From JANQIO01 sp036351375 (GTDB lineage Bacteria > Pseudomonadota > Gammaproteobacteria > Pseudomonadales > Halieaceae): a DNA stretch of 15,102 nucleotides. Positions within the stretch are counted from its first letter, which is position 1, and every line of letters starts with the position of its first letter. Positions 5,962 to 13,981 of this stretch are shown one piece after another. Position numbers and translations under genes: made by a program. The notes below the pieces were generated by a model. The model searched no databases, was not told the DNA's origin, and worked only from the letters and a program-made list of their open reading frames with translations. The stretch covers positions 1 to 15,102 of the forward strand of contig JAZBOY010000022.1 of assembly GCA_036351375.1 (NCBI GenBank), in the 5' to 3' direction.

Positions 5962-8799
5962 CTATTCCTGTTCTTCCAAGGCTTCGTTAATGAACTTTTC
6001 CTGCTGCTGCAGGTGCAGGCTCATGTAGCCTGCCGCCGGTGCAGCCGAGGCGTCTCGGCCCGCGTAGCGCAGATAGATATTGGGTTTGTGCCGGTGGATG
6101 ACGCGGCGCATGTGGTGCTGGCTGGAATACCAGGCGCCCTGGTTCATGGGCTCTTCCTGGCACCAGACCGCATCTTCCAGATTGGGGTATTTTTCCAGCT
6201 CGGCAAACAGCTCCGGCTCCGGGAACGGGTAAAGCTGTTCCAGGCGAATCAGCGCCACTTCTTCTATGCCGCGCTCGCGCCGGGCGTCGCGCAGGTCGTA
6301 GTACACCTTGCCGGAGCACAGCACCACGCGCTTCACCGCCGTCGGGTCCTGGTCGTCGGTTTCGCCCAGCACCGGCTGAAAACCGCCGCCGGCCAGCTCT
6401 TCCAGCGAAGAGGTGGCCTGCTTGTGACGCAGCAGGCTCTTCGGCGACATCACCACCAGCGGGCGGCGCAGCGGCCGGATGGCTTGGCGCCGCAGCGCAT
6501 GGAAAATCTGCGCCGGCGTGGTCGGCACGACAACCTGCACGTTGTGCTCCGCGCACAGCTGCAGGAAGCGCTCCAGGCGCGCCGAGGAGTGTTCCGGGCC
6601 CTGGCCTTCATAGCCATGGGGCAGTAACAGGGTCAGGCCACAGAGGCGCTGCCATTTGTGCTCTCCGCTGGTGATGAACTGGTCGATCACCACCTGGGCA
6701 CCGTTGGCAAAGTCGCCGAACTGGGCCTCCCAGATCACCAGGCCCTTCGGCGAGGTGGTGGCGTAGCCGTATTCGAAGGCCAGCACCGCCTCTTCCGAGA
6801 GCAGCGAGTCGTACAGGTCGAACACCGCCTGGTCTTCACTGATGTTCTGCAGCGGGATGTAGATGCTGCCGTCTTTCTGGTTGTGCAGCACTGCATGGCG
6901 GTGGCTGAAGGTGCCGCGGCCCACATCCTGCCCGGTGATGCGCACCGGGTAACCCGCCTCCAGCAGCGAAGCGTAGGCCAGCGTTTCTGCAAATCCCCAG
7001 TTCACCGCCAGCGCCCCGCCGGCCATCTTGCGGCGGTCTTCCAGGATCTTCTTGACCTGGCGGTTGAGGGGAATGCCCTCCGGCGACTGGTTGATCTGCG
7101 ACGCCAGGGCCTGCATGTGGTGCAGGTCCATGGTGGTGTCGCTGGGGATGTTGAAATCGTGGCCCAGGTAAGGGGTCCAGTCGACAAACAGCTCCTTGTT
7201 GGGTTCGCTCACCAGGCTGGAGACCAGCGGGTCGCCGCGGTCCAGCGACTCGCGGAAGCCATCCACCAGGGTCTGGTCTTCTTCCTGGGTAATCACGCCC
7301 TGCTCGATCAGGCGCTGGGCATATTGGTCGCGAGTGGTCGGGTGGGTCTTGATCGCGTCGTACATCAGCGGCTGGGTGATCGAGGGATCGTCCGCTTCGT
7401 TGTGGCCGCGACGCCGGTAGCAGACCAGGTCGACCACCACGTCTTTCTTGAATTCGTTGCGATAGTCGATCGCCATCTGGGTGACGAACAGCACCGCTTC
7501 CGGATCGTCCGCATTCACGTGGAAGATCGGTGCCTGCACCATCTTGGCCACGTCGGTGCAGTACTCGGTGGAGCGCGCGTCAGCCTGGCGGCTGGTGGTA
7601 AAGCCGATCTGGTTGTTGAGCACAATGTGGATGGTACCGCCTGTGCGGTAGCCACGGGTCTGCGACATCTGGAAGGTTTCCATCACCACGCCCTGGCCGG
7701 CAAAGGCGGCGTCGCCGTGCACCACGATCGGCAGTACGGTGTGGCCGAAGGGGTCGAGGCGGCGATCCTGGCGAGCGCGCACCGAGCCCTCAACGACCGG
7801 CGAGACAATTTCCAGGTGCGAGGGATTGAAAGACAGCGCCAGGTGGCACTCGCCGCCCGGGGTCATCACGTTCGAAGAGAAGCCCTGGTGGTACTTCACA
7901 TCGCCTGACGTTTCGACGATGGCCTTGCCCTCAAATTCTTCGAACAGGTCCGAGGGCTTCTTGCCCAGCACGTTGATCAGCACGTTCAGGCGGCCGCGGT
8001 GGGCCATGCCGATCACGACTTCCTTGGCGCCATAGCCGCCGGCACGCTGGATCATCTCGTACAGCATCGGTATCAGGCTTTCGCCACCTTCCAGCCCGAA
8101 GCGCTTGGTGCCCGGGTACTTGGAGCCCAGTGACTTCTCCAGACCCTCAGCCTTGATCAGGCGACGCAGCAGCATCTTTTGTATATCCACGCCGAAGTCC
8201 GGTGCAGAGCGCACGGCCTCCATGCGGCCCATCACCCAGTGGCGCTCCTCGGAGTTCACGATGTGCATGAACTCGGCACCCACGTGCTTGCAGTAGGTTT
8301 TCTCCAGCGCTTCGTAGATCTCGCCCAGGGTGGCGTCTGCCTTGCCGATGTGCAGGCTGCCGGTCTGGAAGACCGTATCGAAGTCCGCCTGGGACAGTTC
8401 GTGGAAGGACAGCTCCAGGTCGGGCACGTGCTGGCGCTCGGCAATGCCCAGCGGGTCCAGTGAGGCTTTCTGGTGACCGCGCTGGCGGTAGGCGGAAATC
8501 AGCTGGATCACCCGCACCTGCTTGCGCTCGTATTCCGTGGCCTGGCTGTCGGCCTGCACGGTGGCCTCGGTGCGCACCCGCATCTTGCTGATCTGGGCAA
8601 AGCGGTCGCGAACCGTCGAGTGGGGAATATCCTGCAGGTTGCCGTCTACGCGAGGCAGGGTGTCGAAATAGCTGCGCCATTCCTCGGGAACCGCGTTGGG
8701 GTCCATCAGGTAGGCTTCATACAGGTCTTCTACATAGGTGGCGTTGCCGCCGTAGATGTGGGAGGTGCGCCAGAGCGCCTCCATCTGACTTTCTTGCAT
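5962..8799 (-). CDS. sucA: 2-oxoglutarate dehydrogenase E1 (thiamine diphosphate-dependent)
   Basis: E1 decarboxylates 2-oxoglutarate and succinylates the lipoyl group of SucB, using thiamine diphosphate. At 945 residues it is a full-length homodimeric E1. The N-terminal E2-contact segment is conserved (YVEDLYEAYL, DPNAVPEEWR). Active-site MAHRGRLN is at 265-272. The ThDP/Mg motif runs from GDAAFAGQG (362-370) to LNNQIGF (394-400), with Mg ligands Asp363 and Asn396. The pyrimidine-binding domain carries VGRGTFSHRH (626-635) and GQGPEHSSAR (732-741). The start at 8799 gives the conserved MQES... beginning; it has only a poor ribosome site. Met6 (8784) has AAGAAAG upstream and is the main alternative. 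An upstream ATG at 8856 would add 19 residues unlike the family. It is the first gene of the sucAB-lpd-sucCD operon, after a terminator that ends sdh. Confidence 0.97.
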   Translation of the reverse strand: MQESQMEALWRTSHIYGGNATYVEDLYEAYLMDPNAVPEEWRSYFDTLPRVDGNLQDIPHSTVRDRFAQISKMRVRTEATVQADSQATEYERKQVRVIQLISAYRQRGHQKASLDPLGIAERQHVPDLELSFHELSQADFDTVFQTGSLHIGKADATLGEIYEALEKTYCKHVGAEFMHIVNSEERHWVMGRMEAVRSAPDFGVDIQKMLLRRLIKAEGLEKSLGSKYPGTKRFGLEGGESLIPMLYEMIQRAGGYGAKEVVIGMAHRGRLNVLINVLGKKPSDLFEEFEGKAIVETSGDVKYHQGFSSNVMTPGGECHLALSFNPSHLEIVSPVVEGSVRARQDRRLDPFGHTVLPIVVHGDAAFAGQGVVMETFQMSQTRGYRTGGTIHIVLNNQIGFTTSRQADARSTEYCTDVAKMVQAPIFHVNADDPEAVLFVTQMAIDYRNEFKKDVVVDLVCYRRRGHNEADDPSITQPLMYDAIKTHPTTRDQYAQRLIEQGVITQEEDQTLVDGFRESLDRGDPLVSSLVSEPNKELFVDWTPYLGHDFNIPSDTTMDLHHMQALASQINQSPEGIPLNRQVKKILEDRRKMAGGALAVNWGFAETLAYASLLEAGYPVRITGQDVGRGTFSHRHAVLHNQKDGSIYIPLQNISEDQAVFDLYDSLLSEEAVLAFEYGYATTSPKGLVIWEAQFGDFANGAQVVIDQFITSGEHKWQRLCGLTLLLPHGYEGQGPEHSSARLERFLQLCAEHNVQVVVPTTPAQIFHALRRQAIRPLRRPLVVMSPKSLLRHKQATSSLEELAGGGFQPVLGETDDQDPTAVKRVVLCSGKVYYDLRDARRERGIEEVALIRLEQLYPFPEPELFAELEKYPNLEDAVWCQEEPMNQGAWYSSQHHMRRVIHRHKPNIYLRYAGRDASAAPAAGYMSLHLQQQEKFINEALEEQE

Positions 8800-9009
8800 G
8801 CGCGCTTGAATCCGAACAGTGGGCTGAATTTTTAGCGCACATATTGTCGCACACATAATGGCGCGACCCCAGTGGCTATCGGTGCTCCGGGGGCACTATC
8901 GAGCGGTTTTTTGGCGCCTGGCGCAGGTGGTAGCCCGGCAATTGCACGTCATTCCCGCGTAGGTGGCGGCCCGCGCAGGCATAGGGCGTAAAAGACGGAG
9001 CAGCGGGCC
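8800..9009 (-). other. sucA upstream region, promoter expected but not identified
   Basis: The sdhB terminator directly upstream implies that sucA needs its own promoter here, unless termination is partial. I could not find a convincing -35/-10 pair on the minus strand. AT-richer stretches with weak -10-like words (CATTAT, GACAAT, CAATAT) lie around 8842-8860. Two direct copies of TGTGCG (minus strand) lie 12 bases apart at 8836-8841 and 8848-8853; they could be a regulator site or chance. No plausible small gene was seen. Confidence 0.35.
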
Positions 9010-9040
9010 AAAAAAAACCCCGGCCGGGCCGGGGTCTTTC
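9010..9040 (-). terminator. Strong intrinsic terminator after sdhB
   Basis: On the minus strand CCCCGGC/GCCGGGG forms a perfect 7-bp stem, 8 bp with the flanking A-T pair, around a CCG loop and is followed by eight T. An A-rich stretch ahead of the stem can pair with part of the T-run. It begins about 16 bases past the sdhB stop. It separates sdhCDAB from sucABlpdCD transcriptionally, fully or in part. Confidence 0.95.
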
Positions 9041-9056
9041 GTCAATCAGAATGCCA

Positions 9057-9761
9057 TCAGGCGCCGCGCTGCAGCAGCATGGTGCGAATGTGGCCGATGG
9101 CGCGGGTCGGGTTGAGACCCTTGGGGCACACATTCACGCAGTTCTGGATGTTGTGGCAGCGGAACACGCTGAAGGGATCGTCCAGCCTGGCCAAGCGCTC
9201 CTCGGTGGCGTCGTCGCGGGAGTCAGCAAGGAAGCGGTATGCCTGCAGCAGGCCGGCCGGGCCGATGAAGCGATCCGGGTTCCACCAGAAAGACGGACAG
9301 CTGGTAGAGCAGCACGCACACAGAATGCACTCATACAGACCATCGAGCTTGGCGCGCTCTTCCGGGCTCTGCAAGCGCTCGATGGCCGGCGCCGGCGTAC
9401 TGTTCTGCAGGAATGGCTGAATCTTTTCGTACTGCTGGTAGAACAGGCTCATGTCGACGACCAGGTCGCGTACCACCGGCAGGCCCGGCAGCGGGCGCAG
9501 CACCAGCTTGTTGTTCTTGACCGTCTCAGACAGCGGCGTAATGCACGCCAGGCCGTTCTTGCCGTTGATATTCATGCCGTCAGAACCACAGACGCCCTCG
9601 CGGCAGGACCGACGATAGGTGATGGAGGGGTTCTCTGCCTTCAGCAGTTCGAGGACGTCCAGCACCATCATATCCTTGCCGCCGGTGTCGACTTCGAGAT
9701 CCTGCATATAGGGCTCTTTGTCGGTCTCCGGGTTGTAGCGATAGATACTGACTTGCAACAT
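9057..9761 (-). CDS. sdhB: Succinate dehydrogenase iron-sulfur subunit
   Basis: Electron-transfer subunit of complex II, carrying three Fe-S clusters from SdhA flavin to quinone. It is 234 residues, close to the E. coli 238. The ferredoxin domain holds the [2Fe-2S] ligands Cys53, Cys58, Asp61 and Cys73; the Asp ligand matches E. coli. The C-terminal domain has the ECILCACCSTSCPS segment (Cys145, Cys148, Cys151 and Cys155) plus Cys202, Cys208 and Cys212, giving [4Fe-4S] and [3Fe-4S] sites. The quinone-pocket residues Pro156, Trp160, His203 and Ile206 align with E. coli Pro160, Trp164, His207 and Ile210 or its neighbour. It starts 18 bases after the sdhA stop, with GAGG about 10 bases upstream of the ATG. 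It is the last gene of sdhCDAB, and a strong terminator follows. Confidence 0.98.
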   Translation of the reverse strand: MLQVSIYRYNPETDKEPYMQDLEVDTGGKDMMVLDVLELLKAENPSITYRRSCREGVCGSDGMNINGKNGLACITPLSETVKNNKLVLRPLPGLPVVRDLVVDMSLFYQQYEKIQPFLQNSTPAPAIERLQSPEERAKLDGLYECILCACCSTSCPSFWWNPDRFIGPAGLLQAYRFLADSRDDATEERLARLDDPFSVFRCHNIQNCVNVCPKGLNPTRAIGHIRTMLLQRGA

Positions 9762-9779
9762 GTCGGATTTCCCTCGTAA

Positions 9780-11552
9780 TCAGTAGGTACGGACTTTCGG
9801 CTCAAAGCCGTCCATGGTTTTCGGCGTGAAGTTTACCGAACGCTTGGTCAGGCGCTTCTCCAGCGGCAGGTATAGCGAGTGGCACAGCCAGTTCTCGTCG
9901 TCACGCTCCGGCAGGTCTTCGCGGGCGTGTGCGCCGCGGCTCTCGGTGCGCTGCTCGGCGGAAATGGCCGTGGCTTCCGCAGTCTCCAGCAGGTTCTGCA
10001 GCTCCAGTAGTTCGATGCGCGCGGTATTGAACGCCTGGCTCTTGTCTTCCAGATGAGCGTTCTCGATGCGCGGGCGCAGCTCTTCAAGCTTCTTGACGCC
10101 TTCCGCCATGAAGTCTCCCTTGCGGAATACACCGAAGTGGTTCTGCATGATGGTCTGCAGTTCCTTGCGCAGGTCGGCGACGTTTTCACCCTCGGTGGAA
10201 GCGTTGACCTTGTTGAGGCGCTGCATGGCCTCCTCGATGTCCGTGTCGCGAGGCTCCCTCAATTCGATGCCGGTGCGCAGTGCATCCTCAATGAAGAGGC
10301 CAGAGGCTCGACCGAATACCACCAGGTCCAGCAACGAGTTGCCACCGAGACGGTTGGCGCCGTGCACGGATACGCAGGCGGCTTCGCCACAGGCGTAAAA
10401 GCCGGGAATCACCTGGTCGTTGCCATCGGCATCAACGGTCAGGGCCTGGCCGTGAATATTGGTGGGGGTACCGCCCATCATGTAGTGGCAGGTCGGCACC
10501 ACCGGAATTGGCTCTTTCACCGGGTCGGCGTGAGCAAAGGTGCGCGAGAGCTCCAGGATGCCCGGCAGGCGGGATTCCAGCACTTCCTCGCCCAGGTGGT
10601 CGAGCTTCAGGAACACGTGGTCGCCCTCGGGGCCACAGCCACGACCTTCAAGGATTTCCAGCACCATGGAGCGGGCCACGACGTCGCGGCCGGCCAGGTC
10701 CTTGGCATTTGGTGCATAGCGCTCCATAAAGCGCTCGCCGTCCTTGTTAATCAGGTAGCCGCCCTCACCGCGGCAACCTTCGGTTACCAGGGTGCCGGCG
10801 CCGTAGATGCCGGTGGGGTGGAACTGCCACATTTCCATATCCTGCAACGGGAAGCCCGCACGCATCGCCATACCCACACCGTCGCCGGTGTTGATATGGG
10901 CGTTGGTGGTTGAGGCATAAATGCGGCCGGCACCACCGGTGGCGAACACCGTGGCCTTGGATTTGACGAAGACGGTCTCACCGCTTTCGATATCGATGGC
11001 GATCACACCAACGACCGCGCCATCCTGGTTCTTGACCAGGTCGACGGCAAACCACTCGTTGAAGAACTGAGTGTTGTGCTTGACGTTGTTCTGGTAGAGC
11101 GTGTGCAGCAGCGCGTGACCGGTGCGGTCGGCTGCGGCACAGGTGCGGGCAGCCTGGCCGCCTTCACCAAAATTCTTGGACTGGCCGCCGAACGGGCGCT
11201 GGTAGATGCGGCCTTCCTCGGTGCGTGAGAACGGCAGGCCCATGTGCTCCAGCTCGAAAATGGCTTCCGGCCCTACGGAACACATGTACTCGATGGCGTC
11301 CTGGTCGCCGATGTAGTCGGAACCCTTGACGGTGTCATACATGTGCCAACGCCAGTCGTCGTTGGGGTCGGAGCTGGCAATCGCACAGGTGATGCCGCCC
11401 TGGGCAGATACCGTGTGTGAGCGGGTCGGGAAGACCTTGCTGATCACCGCGGTCTTGTAACCGGACTGGGCAAGTTGCAGCGCGGCACGCATGCCGGAGC
11501 CGCCGCCGCCAACGATCACGCCGTCAAAGGAAATGGTGCGAATGGAAGCCAT
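9780..11552 (-). CDS. sdhA: Succinate dehydrogenase flavoprotein subunit
   Basis: Catalytic subunit of complex II, oxidising succinate to fumarate with covalently bound FAD on the cytoplasmic face of the inner membrane. The 590-residue product has full length. FAD-binding GGGGSG is at residues 15-20, and the covalent FAD histidine is His46 in RSHTVSAQGG. Substrate-site residues are His245 (QFHPTG), Thr257/Glu258, the GEGG loop at 262-265, the proton-shuttle Arg289 in LAGRD, His356 and Arg401 (ANRLGGNSLLD). All catalytic residues expected from E. coli are present. The ATG has GGAGA about 10 bases upstream. An 86-base gap separates it from sdhD, with a weak inverted repeat GTCTG/CAGAC at 11613-11629 and no good terminator. 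Confidence 0.98.
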   Translation of the reverse strand: MASIRTISFDGVIVGGGGSGMRAALQLAQSGYKTAVISKVFPTRSHTVSAQGGITCAIASSDPNDDWRWHMYDTVKGSDYIGDQDAIEYMCSVGPEAIFELEHMGLPFSRTEEGRIYQRPFGGQSKNFGEGGQAARTCAAADRTGHALLHTLYQNNVKHNTQFFNEWFAVDLVKNQDGAVVGVIAIDIESGETVFVKSKATVFATGGAGRIYASTTNAHINTGDGVGMAMRAGFPLQDMEMWQFHPTGIYGAGTLVTEGCRGEGGYLINKDGERFMERYAPNAKDLAGRDVVARSMVLEILEGRGCGPEGDHVFLKLDHLGEEVLESRLPGILELSRTFAHADPVKEPIPVVPTCHYMMGGTPTNIHGQALTVDADGNDQVIPGFYACGEAACVSVHGANRLGGNSLLDLVVFGRASGLFIEDALRTGIELREPRDTDIEEAMQRLNKVNASTEGENVADLRKELQTIMQNHFGVFRKGDFMAEGVKKLEELRPRIENAHLEDKSQAFNTARIELLELQNLLETAEATAISAEQRTESRGAHAREDLPERDDENWLCHSLYLPLEKRLTKRSVNFTPKTMDGFEPKVRTY

Positions 11553-11638
11553 GTTTCAGGGTTCTCCAGGGAATCTCTGCGTCTTTGATTTTGCTTCTAT
11601 AAAATGTATCGAGTCTGAGGGGGCCAGACAATCGGCCA

Positions 11639-12007
11639 CTAGCCCATCCAGACAATCTGCAGGCCCCATACCACGTAGGTAAACAGGGTAACGCCACAAA
11701 CGATGCTTACCAGGCCTCTCACGAGGTTCCCATTGGCGCCCACCATGCGAGTGGTCAGGTAATCGGTGAGCACGCACCACAGGCCAATCCAGGCGTGCAC
11801 GCCGATCGACAGCACCGCCGCTACGCTCAACACCTGCATCCAGGTCTGGGCGAAGAAGGCCTCCCACTGGGCGTGGTCCATACTGCCGTTCATGCCGATG
11901 TAGGTGCCAATGACGCTGAACCAGGCCAGCAGGATGACGCCGCTCACTCGCTGTACCAGCCAGTCGTAGAGGCCGGAACGCCCGAGGTTAGTGACTGCAG
12001 TTACCAT
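11639..12007 (-). CDS. sdhD: Succinate dehydrogenase membrane anchor subunit, cytochrome b556 part
   Basis: Small anchor subunit of complex II, 122 residues, with three hydrophobic helices (about 22-40, 58-82 and 97-120). It helps bind heme b and ubiquinone. The heme ligand His71 in HAWIGLW and the quinone-site Asp82/Tyr83 in TDY match the E. coli numbering exactly, as does the N-terminal NLGRSGLYDW segment. ATG at 12007 is preferred because MVTAVTN is the family's usual beginning; a GTG at 12013 would add two residues. The start codon overlaps the sdhC stop by 7 bases, so the two anchor subunits are probably co-translated. A G-rich stretch (GGGGGTGTGG) inside the end of sdhC can serve as ribosome site. 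Confidence 0.95.
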   Translation of the reverse strand: MVTAVTNLGRSGLYDWLVQRVSGVILLAWFSVIGTYIGMNGSMDHAQWEAFFAQTWMQVLSVAAVLSIGVHAWIGLWCVLTDYLTTRMVGANGNLVRGLVSIVCGVTLFTYVVWGLQIVWMG

Positions 12008-12375
12008 ATCCACACCCCCGCCAGCGCAATAAGAATGACAGACAAAACAATGATGATGCGCGAGCCCAGTACGCCGCCCTCGAGGGTTTCGCCGTAGCCA
12101 AAATCGCCGACCAGGTGCTTGAGGCCGGCCAGACCGTGATAGATGCTCACGGAGACAATGCCCCAGATCACCAGTTTGGCCAGCGGCGCCGTCAGCAGTG
12201 CCTTGACGTCAGCAAAGCCCTCCGGCCCTGACAGGCTCATGTCCAGCAGGTAGAGCATGATGCCGACAGAAACGAAATTGATAACGCCGGAGATACGGGT
12301 AAGGATGGACGTGATCGCAGTGATCGGGAGCTTGATAGTGCTCAGGTCCAGGTTAACAGGTCTAGTGTCATTCAC
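12001..12375 (-). CDS. sdhC: Succinate dehydrogenase cytochrome b556 subunit
   Basis: Larger heme b/quinone anchor of complex II, 124 residues, with three membrane helices (about 28-48, 64-88 and 104-124). The signature RPVNLDLSTI at 5-14 and the second-helix YHGLAGLKHLVGD with heme ligand His80 (E. coli His84) identify it. In the quinone-site motif, Ser23 and Arg27 (E. coli Ser27 and Arg31) are kept, but the residue before the Arg is Thr26 where E. coli and most relatives have His30. The start is GTG: an in-frame TGA lies 15-18 bases upstream with no ATG between. The ribosome site is poor. It is the first gene of sdhCDAB, with a leader of about 170 nt if the promoter at 12556-12584 is right, and it diverges from gltA. 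Confidence 0.96.
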   Translation of the reverse strand: MNDTRPVNLDLSTIKLPITAITSILTRISGVINFVSVGIMLYLLDMSLSGPEGFADVKALLTAPLAKLVIWGIVSVSIYHGLAGLKHLVGDFGYGETLEGGVLGSRIIIVLSVILIALAGVWIW

Positions 12376-12381
12376 GATGTT

Positions 12382-12414
12382 CGATACCAGTCATTTGCCC
12401 CGTGCGGGGTATCG
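12382..12414 (-). promoter_or_regulatory. Competing hairpins just upstream of the sdhC start
   Basis: In the sdhC leader (minus strand) CGATACC (12414-12408) and GGTATCG (12388-12382) are perfect 7-bp complements with a 19-base loop. Part of the left arm can instead pair within CCCC-GCAC-GGGG (12409-12398). The two stems share bases and cannot form together. The right arm ends 6 bases before the GTG start at 12375, which is where a ribosome would land. The pairing is read directly from sequence; a regulatory role is inference. Confidence 0.4.
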
Positions 12415-12444
12415 TTGCTTGTGTGCGCTCCGTCCTCGTTTATA

Positions 12445-12462
12445 GATGCCGTGGTCGGCATC
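12445..12462 (-). repeat. Inverted repeat in the sdhC leader
   Basis: GATGCCG and CGGCATC form a perfect 7-bp repeat around a 4-base loop, about 70-90 bases upstream of the sdhC start. On the minus strand it is followed by TATAAA, not by a T-run, so it is not a terminator. It could be an mRNA hairpin or an operator. TATAAA could also serve as a -10 element, but no matching -35 lies upstream. Confidence 0.35.
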
Positions 12463-12555
12463 GGCTGCAGGCGCACCCGAGGGAGCAAGCTGCTGTTATT
12501 GGCGGAGGCTGGTGGTGCGGGCACGCCGTTTAGGGCGCCCCGGAAAGCCGCCGGG

Positions 12556-12584
12556 AGTATAGGCTGTTGACGGTGCAAATACAA
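12556..12584 (-). promoter_or_regulatory. Likely sigma70 promoter for sdhCDAB
   Basis: On the minus strand TTGTAT (12584-12579) and TATACT (12561-12556) are 17 bases apart. The -10 matches five of six consensus bases and the -35 three of six. Transcription would begin near 12549 and give a leader of about 170 nt before sdhC. It lies back to back with the gltA promoter, its -35 about 44 bases from that of gltA, so one bound regulator could affect both. Confidence 0.6.
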
Positions 12585-12627
12585 CGCGATGCCCCGGCGC
12601 TGCTGGCTTGCGGGGGCCTCCATCCAA

Positions 12628-12655
12628 TTGACAATCTCGACCGAAACTCTATAGT
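12628..12655 (+). promoter_or_regulatory. Sigma70 promoter of gltA
   Basis: A consensus -35 TTGACA (12628-12633), a 16-base spacer and the -10 TATAGT (12650-12655, five of six). Transcription should begin near 12662, leaving a leader of about 30 nt that contains the AGGA ribosome site. This is the best promoter in the window. The rest of the 316-bp gap (12376-12691) holds the sdhC promoter and the hairpins listed separately; I saw no gene in it. Confidence 0.85.
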
Positions 12656-12691
12656 TGAGCACCCCGCCAAAGCACGAAAACAGGACCCTTC

Positions 12692-13980
<1,289 letters not shown>

Positions 13981-13981
<1 letters not shown>

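Noticed and set aside
4701..5990. Long plus-strand open frame (429 codons) opposite sucB
   Set aside because: It mirrors sucB in a GC-rich region, has no recognisable domain, and is rich in His, Arg and Gly as expected for an antisense shadow. sucB is certain.
5209..6627. Plus-strand open frame of 472 codons crossing the sucB-sucA junction
   Set aside because: Low-complexity Ala/Gly/Ser stretches come from the complement of the sucB Ala/Pro linkers, and it spans two real genes on the other strand.
6658..7908. Plus-strand open frame of 416 codons opposite sucA
   Set aside because: Antisense shadow of a well-conserved gene, with no family signature and no ribosome site of note.
8800..8856. 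Extended N-terminus for sucA from an ATG at 8856
   Set aside because: The extra 19 residues are unlike the family, while MQES... at 8799 matches known SucA beginnings.
11553..11638. Possible internal promoter or hairpin before sdhA (TTGTCT-17-TACATT; GTCTG/CAGAC)
   Set aside because: Both signals are weak and within the range expected by chance in 86 bases; sdhCDAB is normally one transcript.
12398..12409. CCCCGTGCGGGG as an intrinsic terminator
   Set aside because: The stem is only 4-5 bp and neither strand shows a T-run after it; kept only as part of the sdhC leader structure.
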